Notes under the pieces: generated by a model
Told to the model about the DNA's origin: nothing
Seen by the model: the letters and a program-made list of their open reading frames with translations, nothing else
Databases searched by the model: none
In this document: piece by piece, positions 42,955 to 51,124 of the stretch
Position numbering within the stretch: the stretch's first letter is position 1
Layout: every line of letters begins with the position of its first letter
Translations under genes and position numbers: made by a program
NCBI RefSeq assembly: GCF_024734665.1
Contig: NZ_CP102931.1
Coordinates: forward strand, 2,292,001 to 2,356,000
Source: Variovorax paradoxus
GTDB lineage: Bacteria; Pseudomonadota; Gammaproteobacteria; Burkholderiales; Burkholderiaceae_C
DNA length: 64,000 nucleotides
Direction: 5' to 3'

Positions 42955-44652
42955 TTACATCCCCACGTAGTTCGGCCCACCGCCACCTTCAGGCGTAACC
43001 CACACGATGTTCTGCGTCGGGTCCTTGATGTCGCAAGTCTTGCAGTGCACGCAGTTCTGCGCGTTGATTTGCAGTCGCTGCTTGCCGTCTTCCGTACCCA
43101 CGAACTCGTACACGCCGGCCGGGCAGTAGCGGCTCTCGGGGCCCGCGAACTTCGCGAGGTTGACGTTGACCGGCACCGTCGCATCCTTCAGCGTCAGGTG
43201 GGCTGGCTGCTGCTCTTCATGGTTGGTGTTGCTGATGAACACGCTGGAGAGCCGGTCGAAGGTGAGCTTGCCGTCCGGCTTCGGATAGACGATGGGCTTG
43301 CACTCCGACGCGGGCTTCAGGTACTGGTGGTCGGGCTTGTTGCGGTGCAGCGTCCATGGAATGTGGCCCTTGAGCAGCCATTGCTCGATGCCGTTCATGA
43401 AAGTTGCAATGCCCAGGCCCTTCTTGAACCAGGCCTTGAAGTTGCGCGCCTTGTTCAGCTCGGCGTGCAGCCAGCTCTTCTCGAAGGCGGCCGGGTAGGC
43501 CGTGAGTTCGTCGTGCTGGCGGCCGGCCGTGACCGCGTCGAAGGCAGCCTCGGCGCACAGCATGCCGGTCTTGATCGCGGCGTGGCTGCCCTTGATGCGG
43601 CTCACGTTGAGGTAGCCGGCCTCGCAGCCGACCAGTGCGCCGCCCGGGAACACCGTCTTGGGCAGCGACATCAGGCCACCGGCCGTGATGGCGCGTGCGC
43701 CGTAGCCGATGCGCTTGGCCGGCTTGATGCCCTTGGCCTCGTCGCCTTCGAGATACCAGCGGATGTTGGGGTGCAGCTTCCAGCGCTGCATTTCCTCGAA
43801 CGGGCTCAGGTAGGGGTTGCTGTAGTCCAGGCCCGTGATGAAGCCCATGGTGACCTTGTTGTCCTCCATGTGGTACAGGAAGGCGCCGCCGTAGGTGTTG
43901 TTGTCCATCGGCCAGCCGGCGGTGTGCAGCACGAAGCCGGGTTGATGGCGCTTCGGGTCGATTTCCCACACTTCCTTCACGCCGAGGCCGTAGGTCTGTG
44001 GATCCCTGCCCGCGTCGAGCTTGTACTTCGCGATGAGCTGGCGGCCCAGGTGGCCGCGCGCGCCTTCGGCGAACACCGTGTACTTGCCCAGCAGTTCCAT
44101 GCCGAGCTGGAAGTTCTCGGTCGGTTCGCCGTCCTTGCCGACGCCCATGTTGCCGGTGGCCACTCCGCGCACCGAGCCGTCTTCGTTGTAGAGCACTTCG
44201 GCGGCCGGAAAGCCCGGGAATATCTCGACGCCGAGGTTCTCGGCCTGCTGCGCCAGCCACTTGGTGAAGGCGCCCAGGCTGATGATGTAGTTGCCGTGGT
44301 TCTGGAAGCAGGCCGGCAGGAAGAGGTTGGGAGTGCGCAGGCCCGATTTCTCGCCCAGGAACACCATCGCGTCGTCGGTCACGGGCTGGTTCAGCGGGGC
44401 GCCGAGTTCCTTCCAGTCGGGCAGCAGCTCGTTGAGCGCACGCGGGTCCATGATGGCGCCCGAGAGGATGTGCGCGCCGGGCTCCGAGCCCTTTTCGAGC
44501 ACCACGACCGAAATCTCTTTTTCGTGCTGCGCGGCGAGTTGCTTGAGCCGGATCGCGGTCGAGAGGCCGGCCGGGCCGCCACCGACCACGACCACGTCGT
44601 ATTCCATGGCTTCGCGAGGGCCGAACTGGGCGAGGATTTCGTCGTGGGTCAT
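42955..44652 (-). CDS. Electron transfer flavoprotein-ubiquinone oxidoreductase
   Basis: A 565-residue membrane-associated flavoprotein that passes electrons from ETF (fatty acid and amino acid oxidation) to ubiquinone. The FAD site is YDVVVVGGGPAGLSTAIRL at the N-terminus; the C-terminal ferredoxin-like domain binds one 4Fe-4S cluster through CPAGVYEF and CVHCKTCDIKDP. ATG 44652 begins at the conserved MTHDEILAQFGPREAMEYD; ATG 44709 would add 19 residues. It is monocistronic and divergent from the SDR operon. Confidence 0.95.
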   Translation of the reverse strand: MTHDEILAQFGPREAMEYDVVVVGGGPAGLSTAIRLKQLAAQHEKEISVVVLEKGSEPGAHILSGAIMDPRALNELLPDWKELGAPLNQPVTDDAMVFLGEKSGLRTPNLFLPACFQNHGNYIISLGAFTKWLAQQAENLGVEIFPGFPAAEVLYNEDGSVRGVATGNMGVGKDGEPTENFQLGMELLGKYTVFAEGARGHLGRQLIAKYKLDAGRDPQTYGLGVKEVWEIDPKRHQPGFVLHTAGWPMDNNTYGGAFLYHMEDNKVTMGFITGLDYSNPYLSPFEEMQRWKLHPNIRWYLEGDEAKGIKPAKRIGYGARAITAGGLMSLPKTVFPGGALVGCEAGYLNVSRIKGSHAAIKTGMLCAEAAFDAVTAGRQHDELTAYPAAFEKSWLHAELNKARNFKAWFKKGLGIATFMNGIEQWLLKGHIPWTLHRNKPDHQYLKPASECKPIVYPKPDGKLTFDRLSSVFISNTNHEEQQPAHLTLKDATVPVNVNLAKFAGPESRYCPAGVYEFVGTEDGKQRLQINAQNCVHCKTCDIKDPTQNIVWVTPEGGGGPNYVGM

Positions 44653-44793
44653 GTGGGTTGGGTCGATAATGATTTTTCGAGGCGCGGGGCTTCCCGGGTT
44701 GCGGGGCATTTTATGCGGCGTCCACGGGCGGTCCGTGTCACTCGTGGGCGGGGCGCTTGGGCGTCACCTGCGCGACTCCACAGGATTCAGTTC

Positions 44794-45576
44794 ATGGCTT
44801 ACAGCATCGATCTTTCCGGCCGCGTGGCCTTCGTCACCGGCGCCTCCAGCGGGCTCGGCGCCCAGTTCGCGAAAACCCTTGCCCGTGCCGGCGCCGCAGT
44901 GGTGCTGGCCAGCCGCCGCGTCGAGAGGCTCAAGGAACTGCGCGCACGCATCGAAGGCGAGGGCGGCGACGCCCACGTGGTCGAGCTCGACGTGACCGAC
45001 ATCGGCAGCATCAAGGCGGCGGTCGCGCGCGCCGAGACCGAGGTGGGCGCCATCGACATCCTGGTCAACAACTCGGGCGTGAGCACCACGCAGCGCCTGG
45101 AGGACGTGACCCCCGACGACTACGACTACATCTTCGACACCAACGTGAAGGGCTCCTTCTTCGTGGCGCAAGAAGTGGGCAAGCGCATGCTGGCGCGCGC
45201 CAAGGGCACGGCACCGGGCACCTACATCGGTGGGCGCATCATCAACATCGCTTCAGCTGCCGCGCTCAAGGTCATGCCGCAGATCGGCACTTACTGCATG
45301 AGCAAGATCGCGGTGGTGCAGATGACGAAGGCCATGGCGCTCGAATGGGGCCGTTTCGGCATCAACGTGAACGCGCTGTGCCCGGGCTACATCACCACGG
45401 AGCTCAACGAGGAGCACTGGAGCACCGAAGGTGGTGCCAAGCTGGTCAACATGCTGCCGCGCAAGCGCGTGGGCAAGCCCGAGGACCTGGACGGCCTGAT
45501 CGTGCTGCTGGCCAGCGGCCAGAGCCACTTCGTGAACGGCGCCGTCATCGCGGCCGACGACGGGTTCTCGCTCTGA
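44794..45576 (+). CDS. SDR family oxidoreductase
   Basis: A 260-residue classical short-chain dehydrogenase/reductase: cofactor site VTGASSGLGAQFA, NNSGVS motif, catalytic Ser in NIASAAAL and Tyr/Lys in YCMSK. It resembles 3-oxoacyl-ACP reductase-type and hydroxyacyl dehydrogenase-type SDRs. The open frame extends far upstream antisense to ETF-QO; ATG 44794 gives the normal N-terminus. It is the first gene of SDR-EamA-thioesterase, all overlapping at their ends. Confidence 0.93.
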   Translation: MAYSIDLSGRVAFVTGASSGLGAQFAKTLARAGAAVVLASRRVERLKELRARIEGEGGDAHVVELDVTDIGSIKAAVARAETEVGAIDILVNNSGVSTTQRLEDVTPDDYDYIFDTNVKGSFFVAQEVGKRMLARAKGTAPGTYIGGRIINIASAAALKVMPQIGTYCMSKIAVVQMTKAMALEWGRFGINVNALCPGYITTELNEEHWSTEGGAKLVNMLPRKRVGKPEDLDGLIVLLASGQSHFVNGAVIAADDGFSL

Positions 45577-46484
45577 GTCCGCGGGCTTGGGTCGGCATTG
45601 CGGCCGGGCTGGCTGCGGGTGCGCTCTGGGGCCTGACCTTCGTGGCGCCGCGCATGGTGGGTCACTTCGGCATGGTGGACATCACGGCCTCGCGTTTCGC
45701 GGTGTTCGGCGCGGTCTCTGCCCTGGCCGTGTTCGCGCGGCCGTCTGCGGTGCGCTGGCCGAGCGGGCGGCAGGCGCTCGCGGCCCTGGGGCTCAGCGTG
45801 CTGGGCTTTACTGGTTACTACCTGCTGCTGGCCTTCGGCATCGAGGCGGCGGGCACCGAGGTGCCCAGCCTCATCATCGGCACGATCCCTGTCTGGATGA
45901 TGTTGCTGGGCCGGCCCGTCGGCCTGCAGATGCGCGCGCTGCTGCCGGGGCTGCTGCTCACAGGCGCGGGCATCGCGCTGATGATCTACGGCGCATGGTC
46001 CGCGCAGCACGGCGCAGGCAGTGGCGGCGCTCGCTTCGGCTGGGGCATCGCATTGGCCCTGGCCGCAATGGCAAGCTGGACGGTGTACGGCCTGCTCAAC
46101 GCCGCCTGGCTGCAGCGCCACACCGAGCTCAACGCAACCGACTGGGCCAACTGGCTCGGCGTGGCGACCGGCCTGGGCGCCTTGCTGCTGTGGCTGGTCG
46201 CGGGCAGCGACGTGGCCACTCTGAAGGCACAGCCCGACGGCATGCTGTTCGTGTGGATCGCGCTGGCGAGCGGCTTCGGCTCGTCGTGGCTGGCGACCAT
46301 CCTCTGGAACGTCGCGAGCCAGCGCCTGTCCGCCAGCCTGTGCGGCCAACTGATCGTCAGCGAGACGCTGTTCGCGCTGTTCTATTCCTTCGTCTGGGAC
46401 GGCCGCTGGCCGCAGGCCGCCGAGTGGGCGGCGGCGCTGCTGTTCGTGCTGGGCATCCTCGCATCCATCAAGGCGCACCGATGA
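45573..46484 (+). CDS. EamA family (DMT) transporter, probable CTG start
   Basis: A 303-residue membrane protein with ten predicted helices in two EamA repeats (AAGLAAGALWGLTFVAPRMV opens the first, WGIALALAAMASWTVYGLL the second). Substrates of this family are amino acids, nucleobases or metabolites. There is no ATG, GTG or TTG in frame near the expected start; the best candidate is CTG 45573, which overlaps the SDR stop as CTGA. The next ATG (45654) would delete most of helix 1. A rare start codon or a sequencing change must be considered. Confidence 0.8.
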   Translation: MSPRAWVGIAAGLAAGALWGLTFVAPRMVGHFGMVDITASRFAVFGAVSALAVFARPSAVRWPSGRQALAALGLSVLGFTGYYLLLAFGIEAAGTEVPSLIIGTIPVWMMLLGRPVGLQMRALLPGLLLTGAGIALMIYGAWSAQHGAGSGGARFGWGIALALAAMASWTVYGLLNAAWLQRHTELNATDWANWLGVATGLGALLLWLVAGSDVATLKAQPDGMLFVWIALASGFGSSWLATILWNVASQRLSASLCGQLIVSETLFALFYSFVWDGRWPQAAEWAAALLFVLGILASIKAHR

Positions 46485-46903
46485 GAATCGAAATCCCCGA
46501 AAAGAAAAAGCTCGTGTATGAGACGTCGATCCCGATCCGCTGGGGCGACATGGATGCAATGGGCCACCTGAACAACGGCACCTACTTCCGCTACCTCGAA
46601 ACCGCGCGCATCGACTGGATGCACTCCATCGGCTTCGAGCCCGAGCCGAGCGGCGAGGGCATGGTGATCGTCAACGCCTTCTGCAATTTCTACCGCCAGA
46701 TCGAATACCCGGGCAACGTGCTGCTCAAGATGTACGTGAGCGACCCCGGCCGCACCACCTTCGAGAGCTGGGGCATCATGGCTCGCGAGGAAGAACCCGA
46801 CGTGATCTGCGCGGCCGGAGGCGCGACCACCATCTGGGTCGACTTTCCGAAGCAGAAGGCGCTGGCGCTGCCAGACTGGCTGCGTGCGCTGGTGAGCGAG
46901 TGA
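46481..46903 (+). CDS. Acyl-CoA thioesterase, 4HBT hotdog fold
   Basis: A 140-residue hotdog-fold thioesterase of the 4-hydroxybenzoyl-CoA type: WGDMDAMGHLNNGTYFRYLE carries the catalytic Asp and the family signature. It overlaps the EamA gene by four bases (ATGA). With the SDR and near ETF-QO it fits the turnover of acyl-CoA compounds, although the shared pathway is inference. Confidence 0.92.
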   Translation: MRIEIPEKKKLVYETSIPIRWGDMDAMGHLNNGTYFRYLETARIDWMHSIGFEPEPSGEGMVIVNAFCNFYRQIEYPGNVLLKMYVSDPGRTTFESWGIMAREEEPDVICAAGGATTIWVDFPKQKALALPDWLRALVSE

Positions 46904-46914
46904 GCTGCGGTCCG

Positions 46915-47613
46915 ATGAAGCGGAAGCTCCTGGCGTTAACGCTCCTGGCATTGCTCGCCACCGGCAGCCATGCCCAGAAGACCCCACCCGGCAAGAACGA
47001 ATGTGCAGCCAATGCGCCGTATCTGAGCGCCGAGGCGCTGAAGAAGGCCGGGCTTGAACTCCCCGCATTCAAGCGCTATTGCTACACCGACAAGTCGGGC
47101 AGCTACGTCTTGCTGCTCGGCGAGAAGCAGGACGAGCCATACGCCGGGGAACTGCTGTCCTCGGCCATCCAGGCCTCGCTCTACAAGGTGGGCGGCGACA
47201 ACACCTTGACCCGTGAATGGTCGATCCGCGACTTCGCCAACAAGGACGAGGCCGGCGTCAACTTTCGCTCGAAGCTCATCGAACTCGCGGACATCGACGG
47301 CGACGGGCTGGTCGACCCGATCCTCGTGTATCGCTTCTTCAACCCCGTTGACTCCGATCACATCGACAACGACGACTACGTGGGGCGCATCAAGATCGTC
47401 ACTTTCCATCTGGGCCGCAAGGCGACGATCCACGCCATCACCGGCCACCTGGACGGTGATCGGAAGACCACGGCCAATGACAACTACTTTGCGTTGCCCA
47501 AGCCGGTGCAGCGGCATCTCGTGAAGAAGATGAAGGCGATGTACGACGCCGAGCAGTTCGGCTTCGACAACTCCTACGACTTTGTGCCGAAAAGGGAAAC
47601 CGCCCGCCGCTGA
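46915..47613 (+). CDS. Exported hypothetical protein (M949_RS01915-like)
   Basis: A 232-residue protein with a signal peptide (MKRKLLALTLLALLATGSHA). The body has the phrases GSYVLLLGEKQD, LTREWSIRDFAN and LIELADIDGDGLVDPILVYR, where the D-x-D-x-D-G loop looks like a calcium-binding or FG-GAP-like turn. It resembles proteins named M949_RS01915-type surface polysaccharide proteins, but I hold this loosely. GTG 46900 is an alternative start. It is separated from the thioesterase by only 11 bases and may be its operon partner, and it converges with the histidine kinase gene. Confidence 0.6.
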   Translation: MKRKLLALTLLALLATGSHAQKTPPGKNECAANAPYLSAEALKKAGLELPAFKRYCYTDKSGSYVLLLGEKQDEPYAGELLSSAIQASLYKVGGDNTLTREWSIRDFANKDEAGVNFRSKLIELADIDGDGLVDPILVYRFFNPVDSDHIDNDDYVGRIKIVTFHLGRKATIHAITGHLDGDRKTTANDNYFALPKPVQRHLVKKMKAMYDAEQFGFDNSYDFVPKRETARR

Positions 47614-47619
47614 GGAGGC

Positions 47620-48975
47620 TCAGGCCGGCCGCAGCACGATGCGCGCCTCGAAGCCGTGCGCCGCACCCACGGGCGGCGACGAGAGTTCGAGCTTTGCGCC
47701 GTGCTTCTCGACGATGGTGCCCACGATCGAAATGCCCAGACCATAGCCCGCGCGGTCGGAGCTGTGGCGCACGTGGCGCTCGCGCAGGGTTTCGAGCTGC
47801 GCGGGGGTAACGCCGTGGCCGGTGTCGCGCACGGCCAGGGTGCAAGGCGCCATCACCTCGATGACGACGCGGCCGCCGCCGTAGCGCAGCGCGTTCTCCA
47901 CCAGGTTGCGCAGGGCAATTGCGAGCGCATCGACGTCGCCGAGGGCCAGTGGCACGACGCTGTCGGGTACCTTGAGCATGAGTCGCTCGGCATTCTGCGG
48001 GTCTTGCCAGAACTCCTGCGCCACGGTGCCGGCAAGCTGCACCAGGTCGACCCGCGTGCGCGCGAGCGAGGCGCCCGATTCCGCGCGCGACAGCTGCAGC
48101 AGCTTCTCGGTGCGGTGGCTGAGGGTACGCAGCGCATCGAGCGCGGCCTGCACGTCGTTGCGCTGCAGGTCGTGCTCCAGCGCGGTCTGCAGCCGCAGGC
48201 GGGCGGCGGCGAGCGGCGTGCGCAGCTCGTGCGCGGCATTGGCCGCCAGGGCGCGCTCCACGTCGAGCGAGTGCGACAGCCGCTCCAGCAGCCGGTTGAC
48301 GTGGTCGCCGACAGTGCGCAGCTCCTTGGGCAACCCGCCGGGCAGGGCGATCGGGCTCAGGTCGGCGCCGCTGCGCTTCTCGATCTCGCCGGCCAGATCC
48401 TGCAGCACCCGCAGCTCGGTGCGCGCCACGTTGCGCAGCACCAGAGCGAGCAGCGGCAGCACTGCGCCGAGCGGAATGATCAGGCCGAAGAGCGTGCGGT
48501 TGAGGGCGCGGCGGCGTTCGTCGAGCGGGTCCGCCACCTGGAAGAACAGGCCCAGGGTCGGGTGTCGCACGGTGTAGATGCGCCAGGTCGGGTTGTTCGC
48601 GAAGCCGGCGGCCAGCGGCACGTCGAAGGTGTCCGCGGGCGCCTCGGCGGAGCGCAGCATCACATGCTCGTGCAGGTCGACGATCTGGTAGATCACCGCG
48701 TCTTCCGAGAACAGCTGCTTGGGCGCGATCAGCGGTTCGCGCGGCGGCTCCTGGCCCGGGTGCTGCAGCTTTTCCAGTTCCTGCACTGCCATCGCGAACA
48801 TGCGGTGCGAGACCTCGACCAGTTCGTTGTCGAAGTTGTGGTTGATCTCGCGGTCCACATACCAGACCACGGCGAACACGCACAGCAGCCAAACGCCGCC
48901 GACCCAGACGATCAGCGTGCGGGTCAGCCGGCCGGCGAGCGAGTCGCGGCCGGCCGCGAAGCTGCTGGAGCTCAT
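47620..48975 (-). CDS. Sensor histidine kinase, PmrB/QseC-like
   Basis: A 451-residue membrane kinase: helix 1 near residues 18-38, a periplasmic sensor of about 115 residues with several acidic positions, helix 2 near 165-185, HAMP-like linker, the H box ANAAHELRTPLAA (phosphorylated His near residue 247), N box NLVENALRYG, and G boxes DTGHGV and GYGLGISIV. Its start overlaps the stop of the response regulator gene (ATGA). The divergent eptA and PAP2 genes suggest a lipid A modification sensor, responding to cationic peptides or metal ions as PmrB does. Confidence 0.92.
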   Translation of the reverse strand: MSSSSFAAGRDSLAGRLTRTLIVWVGGVWLLCVFAVVWYVDREINHNFDNELVEVSHRMFAMAVQELEKLQHPGQEPPREPLIAPKQLFSEDAVIYQIVDLHEHVMLRSAEAPADTFDVPLAAGFANNPTWRIYTVRHPTLGLFFQVADPLDERRRALNRTLFGLIIPLGAVLPLLALVLRNVARTELRVLQDLAGEIEKRSGADLSPIALPGGLPKELRTVGDHVNRLLERLSHSLDVERALAANAAHELRTPLAAARLRLQTALEHDLQRNDVQAALDALRTLSHRTEKLLQLSRAESGASLARTRVDLVQLAGTVAQEFWQDPQNAERLMLKVPDSVVPLALGDVDALAIALRNLVENALRYGGGRVVIEVMAPCTLAVRDTGHGVTPAQLETLRERHVRHSSDRAGYGLGISIVGTIVEKHGAKLELSSPPVGAAHGFEARIVLRPA

Positions 48976-49646
48976 TCGTCGTCGTCCACAGAGAACGACA
49001 GCCGGTAGCCGAGGCCGCGCAGCGTCTGGATGTGGCTGCGTCCGAGCTTGCGCCGCAGGCGGCTGATGAAGACTTCGAGCGTGTTGCTGTCGGCCTCGTC
49101 GCCGAAGCCGTAGAGCGCATCGGCGAGGTTCTCGCGCGTGTGAATGCGTTCGGGCCGTGTGGCCATGACGCGCAGCAGCGCCCATTCCTTCTGCGTCAGC
49201 GTGATCGGCGAGCCGTCTTTGCGCACCATGTCGTGCGCCAGGTCGATCTCGAGCGTGCCGAGCTGCAGCACCGGCGAACTGCTGGAGCTGCGGCGCCGCT
49301 CGACCGCGCGCAGGCGCGCCAGCAGTTCGGCGGGGTCATAAGGCTTGATGAGGTAGTCGTCGGCGCCGGCGTCCAGGCCGCGGATGCGGTCTGTTACCTG
49401 GTCGCGCGCCGTCAGCACGATGACGATGGGGCGCTCGGGCAGGGCGCGAATCTGCGGCAGCAGCGAGAGGCCGTCGCCGTCGCCCAGGTGCAGGTCGAGC
49501 AGCACGGCTGCGTACTGTACCGAGAGCAAGGCGCCGCGCGCGTCGGCCAGACTGGGCGCCACGTCGACCACGAAAGCCTTGGCCAACAGATAGCTGCAGA
49601 CGGCATCTGCCAATGCACTGTCATCTTCGACCAGCAATATGCGCAC
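48972..49646 (-). CDS. OmpR-family response regulator, PmrA/QseB-like
   Basis: A 224-residue regulator with a receiver domain (acidic pair in VEDDSALA, phosphorylated Asp51 in LLDLHLGDGDG, Lys in DDYLIKPYD) and a winged-helix domain with the recognition region LEVFISRLRRKLG. It is the first gene of the two-component operon. The direct repeats at 49707-49741, in the gap towards the PAP2/eptA operon, are its likely binding sites. Confidence 0.93.
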   Translation of the reverse strand: MRILLVEDDSALADAVCSYLLAKAFVVDVAPSLADARGALLSVQYAAVLLDLHLGDGDGLSLLPQIRALPERPIVIVLTARDQVTDRIRGLDAGADDYLIKPYDPAELLARLRAVERRRSSSSSPVLQLGTLEIDLAHDMVRKDGSPITLTQKEWALLRVMATRPERIHTRENLADALYGFGDEADSNTLEVFISRLRRKLGRSHIQTLRGLGYRLSFSVDDDE

Positions 49647-49706
49647 GCATGTCTTTCCAAGAAAAATTGCAGTCTAGCGTCACCGAGTTGCACCGGGCCT
49701 TTCAGT

Positions 49707-49741
49707 CAGGTTCGGTTCATCTTGCTTCAGGCTCGGTTCAT
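49707..49741 (+). promoter_or_regulatory. Direct-repeat operator, probable PmrA/QseB-type box
   Basis: CAGGTTCGGTTCAT (49707-49720) and CAGGCTCGGTTCAT (49728-49741) are direct repeats 21 bases apart, two helical turns, differing at a single base. They lie in the 141-base gap between the response regulator gene and the first PAP2 gene. OmpR-class regulators bind such direct repeats as dimers, so this is a natural target for the adjacent regulator. Confidence 0.65.
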
Positions 49742-49787
49742 TCCGCAAACGTAGGCTCGCGACTGTTTTTCAGTCCTGCCTTCGTCC

Positions 49788-50492
49788 ATGACTCGCTTTC
49801 CCAATTTTCGTCTGGGGGTTCTGACCCTCATCGCACTGGTTGCACTGATGGCGTGGGACGCGACGGGCGGGGATCTGATGCTGGCGCGCATGGCAGGTTC
49901 CCACATCGGGTTTCCCCTGCGCGACAGCCCTTTCATGGTTCATGTGATGCATGAGGGCGCTCGCGACCTCAGCTGGGTGCTCGTGATCACGCTGTTCGCC
50001 GCGATCCGCTGGCCCTTCGGCCTGCTGCGCCGCCTGAGCACCGGCGGCCGAGTGCAATTGGCCCTGACCGTGCTGGGCTCGGTGATTGCCGTCAGCCTGC
50101 TCAAGCATGCCAGCCACACCAGCTGCCCCTGGGACCTGCAGGAGTTCGGCGGCATGGCGCGTTACGTGTCGCACTGGTCATGGGGCGTCGACGACGGCGG
50201 CCCTGGCGGGTGCTTCCCGGCTGGCCACGCGTCGGCTGCTTTCGCCTACGTGGGCGGGTATTTCGTGCTGCGCCGGGTGTCGTCCCGCGCTGCAGCAATC
50301 TGGCTGGGGGTTGCGTTGGTTGCAGGGCTCGTGCTGGGTGTGTCGCAGCAGCTGCGCGGCGCCCACTACATGAGCCACACGCTCTGGACGGCCTGGGTCT
50401 GCTGGGTGGTGGGCTTTGCCATCGAGGTGGGGGTAACGCGCTTCGGCTCGCGCGCAGTGAGGCCGGCGGTGCCCGCACATGCAGGATCTTGA
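49788..50492 (+). CDS. PAP2 family phosphatase (first copy)
   Basis: A 234-residue membrane protein with five or six helices and the PAP2 active site: KHASHTSCPWDL (motif 1), FPAGHASAAFAYV (motif 2) and RGAHYMSHTLWTAW (motif 3). PAP2 enzymes remove phosphate from lipid phosphates, such as undecaprenyl diphosphate, phosphatidic acid or the 1-phosphate of lipid A. It is the first gene of PAP2-PAP2-eptA, so a role in lipid A or carrier-lipid turnover during envelope remodelling is likely. The C-terminal end overlaps the next gene by 14 bases. Confidence 0.9.
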   Translation: MTRFPNFRLGVLTLIALVALMAWDATGGDLMLARMAGSHIGFPLRDSPFMVHVMHEGARDLSWVLVITLFAAIRWPFGLLRRLSTGGRVQLALTVLGSVIAVSLLKHASHTSCPWDLQEFGGMARYVSHWSWGVDDGGPGGCFPAGHASAAFAYVGGYFVLRRVSSRAAAIWLGVALVAGLVLGVSQQLRGAHYMSHTLWTAWVCWVVGFAIEVGVTRFGSRAVRPAVPAHAGS

Positions 50493-51078
50493 TTTCGCGC
50501 TGTTCAGGCTGGTCAACGCGGGCATGTCGGTGCCGGCGTGGAGCCTGGGCTTCGCCGAGTTTTCCTCCGACCTGCTGCCGGCTCTGTTGACGCTCGGCAT
50601 CGGGGTTTGTGCACTGTTCAGCCGGCGCTGGCGCTATGCGCTGTTCACGGTGCTGATGAGTGTGCTGGCCGTGTGGCTGATCGTGAACATGATCCGTGCG
50701 GTGGCGCCGATTCCCCGGCCTGCGTTCTATGGCCTGGGCATCCAGTGGGTGCCGCAGGGCGTGCGGCCCGGTTTCCCGAGCCTGCATGCGGCCGGCACCT
50801 TTGCCGCGGCCTTTGCGCTCTGGTGCCTGCCTTCTCGCTGGCCCATGCTGGCGGCGCTGCTGGTGGCCGCCGTGGTGGCGTGGAGCCGGGTGTACCTGGG
50901 CCTGCATTTCCCCTCCGACATCGTGGCGGCGGCGATGCTGGGTGCGCTGGTGTCGATCGTGGTGGAACGCGGCGTGAGCCGGCCGCTGAGCTTGGCGGCC
51001 TCTGGTGCGTACGTGGCGCGGCGGCGTTCGAAGATGAGGATGCTGAGGATGCGCAGGGCCAGCCTGAACACTGACTGA
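50479..51078 (+). CDS. PAP2 family phosphatase (second copy)
   Basis: A 199-residue PAP2 membrane phosphatase distinct from its neighbour: the motifs are IPRPAFYGLG (motif 1-like), GFPSLHAAGTFAAAF (motif 2) and SRVYLGLHFPSDIVAA (motif 3). It looks like the BcrC/PgpB type acting on undecaprenyl diphosphate. The C-terminus is strongly basic (RRRSKMRMLRMRR), perhaps binding acidic lipid head groups. Translation is coupled to the first PAP2 gene by a 14-base overlap. Confidence 0.9.
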   Translation: MQDLDFALFRLVNAGMSVPAWSLGFAEFSSDLLPALLTLGIGVCALFSRRWRYALFTVLMSVLAVWLIVNMIRAVAPIPRPAFYGLGIQWVPQGVRPGFPSLHAAGTFAAAFALWCLPSRWPMLAALLVAAVVAWSRVYLGLHFPSDIVAAAMLGALVSIVVERGVSRPLSLAASGAYVARRRSKMRMLRMRRASLNTD

Positions 51079-51124
51079 ATAGTCAGTTCAGCCTCCCTTC
51101 AGGCGGGTTCGTTACATTCGCCGC

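Noticed and set aside
42784..44793. Long upstream extension of the SDR frame across the ETF-QO gene
   Set aside because: The extension is antisense to a clear ETF-QO gene and also runs through the inverted repeat; the conserved SDR N-terminus begins at ATG 44794.
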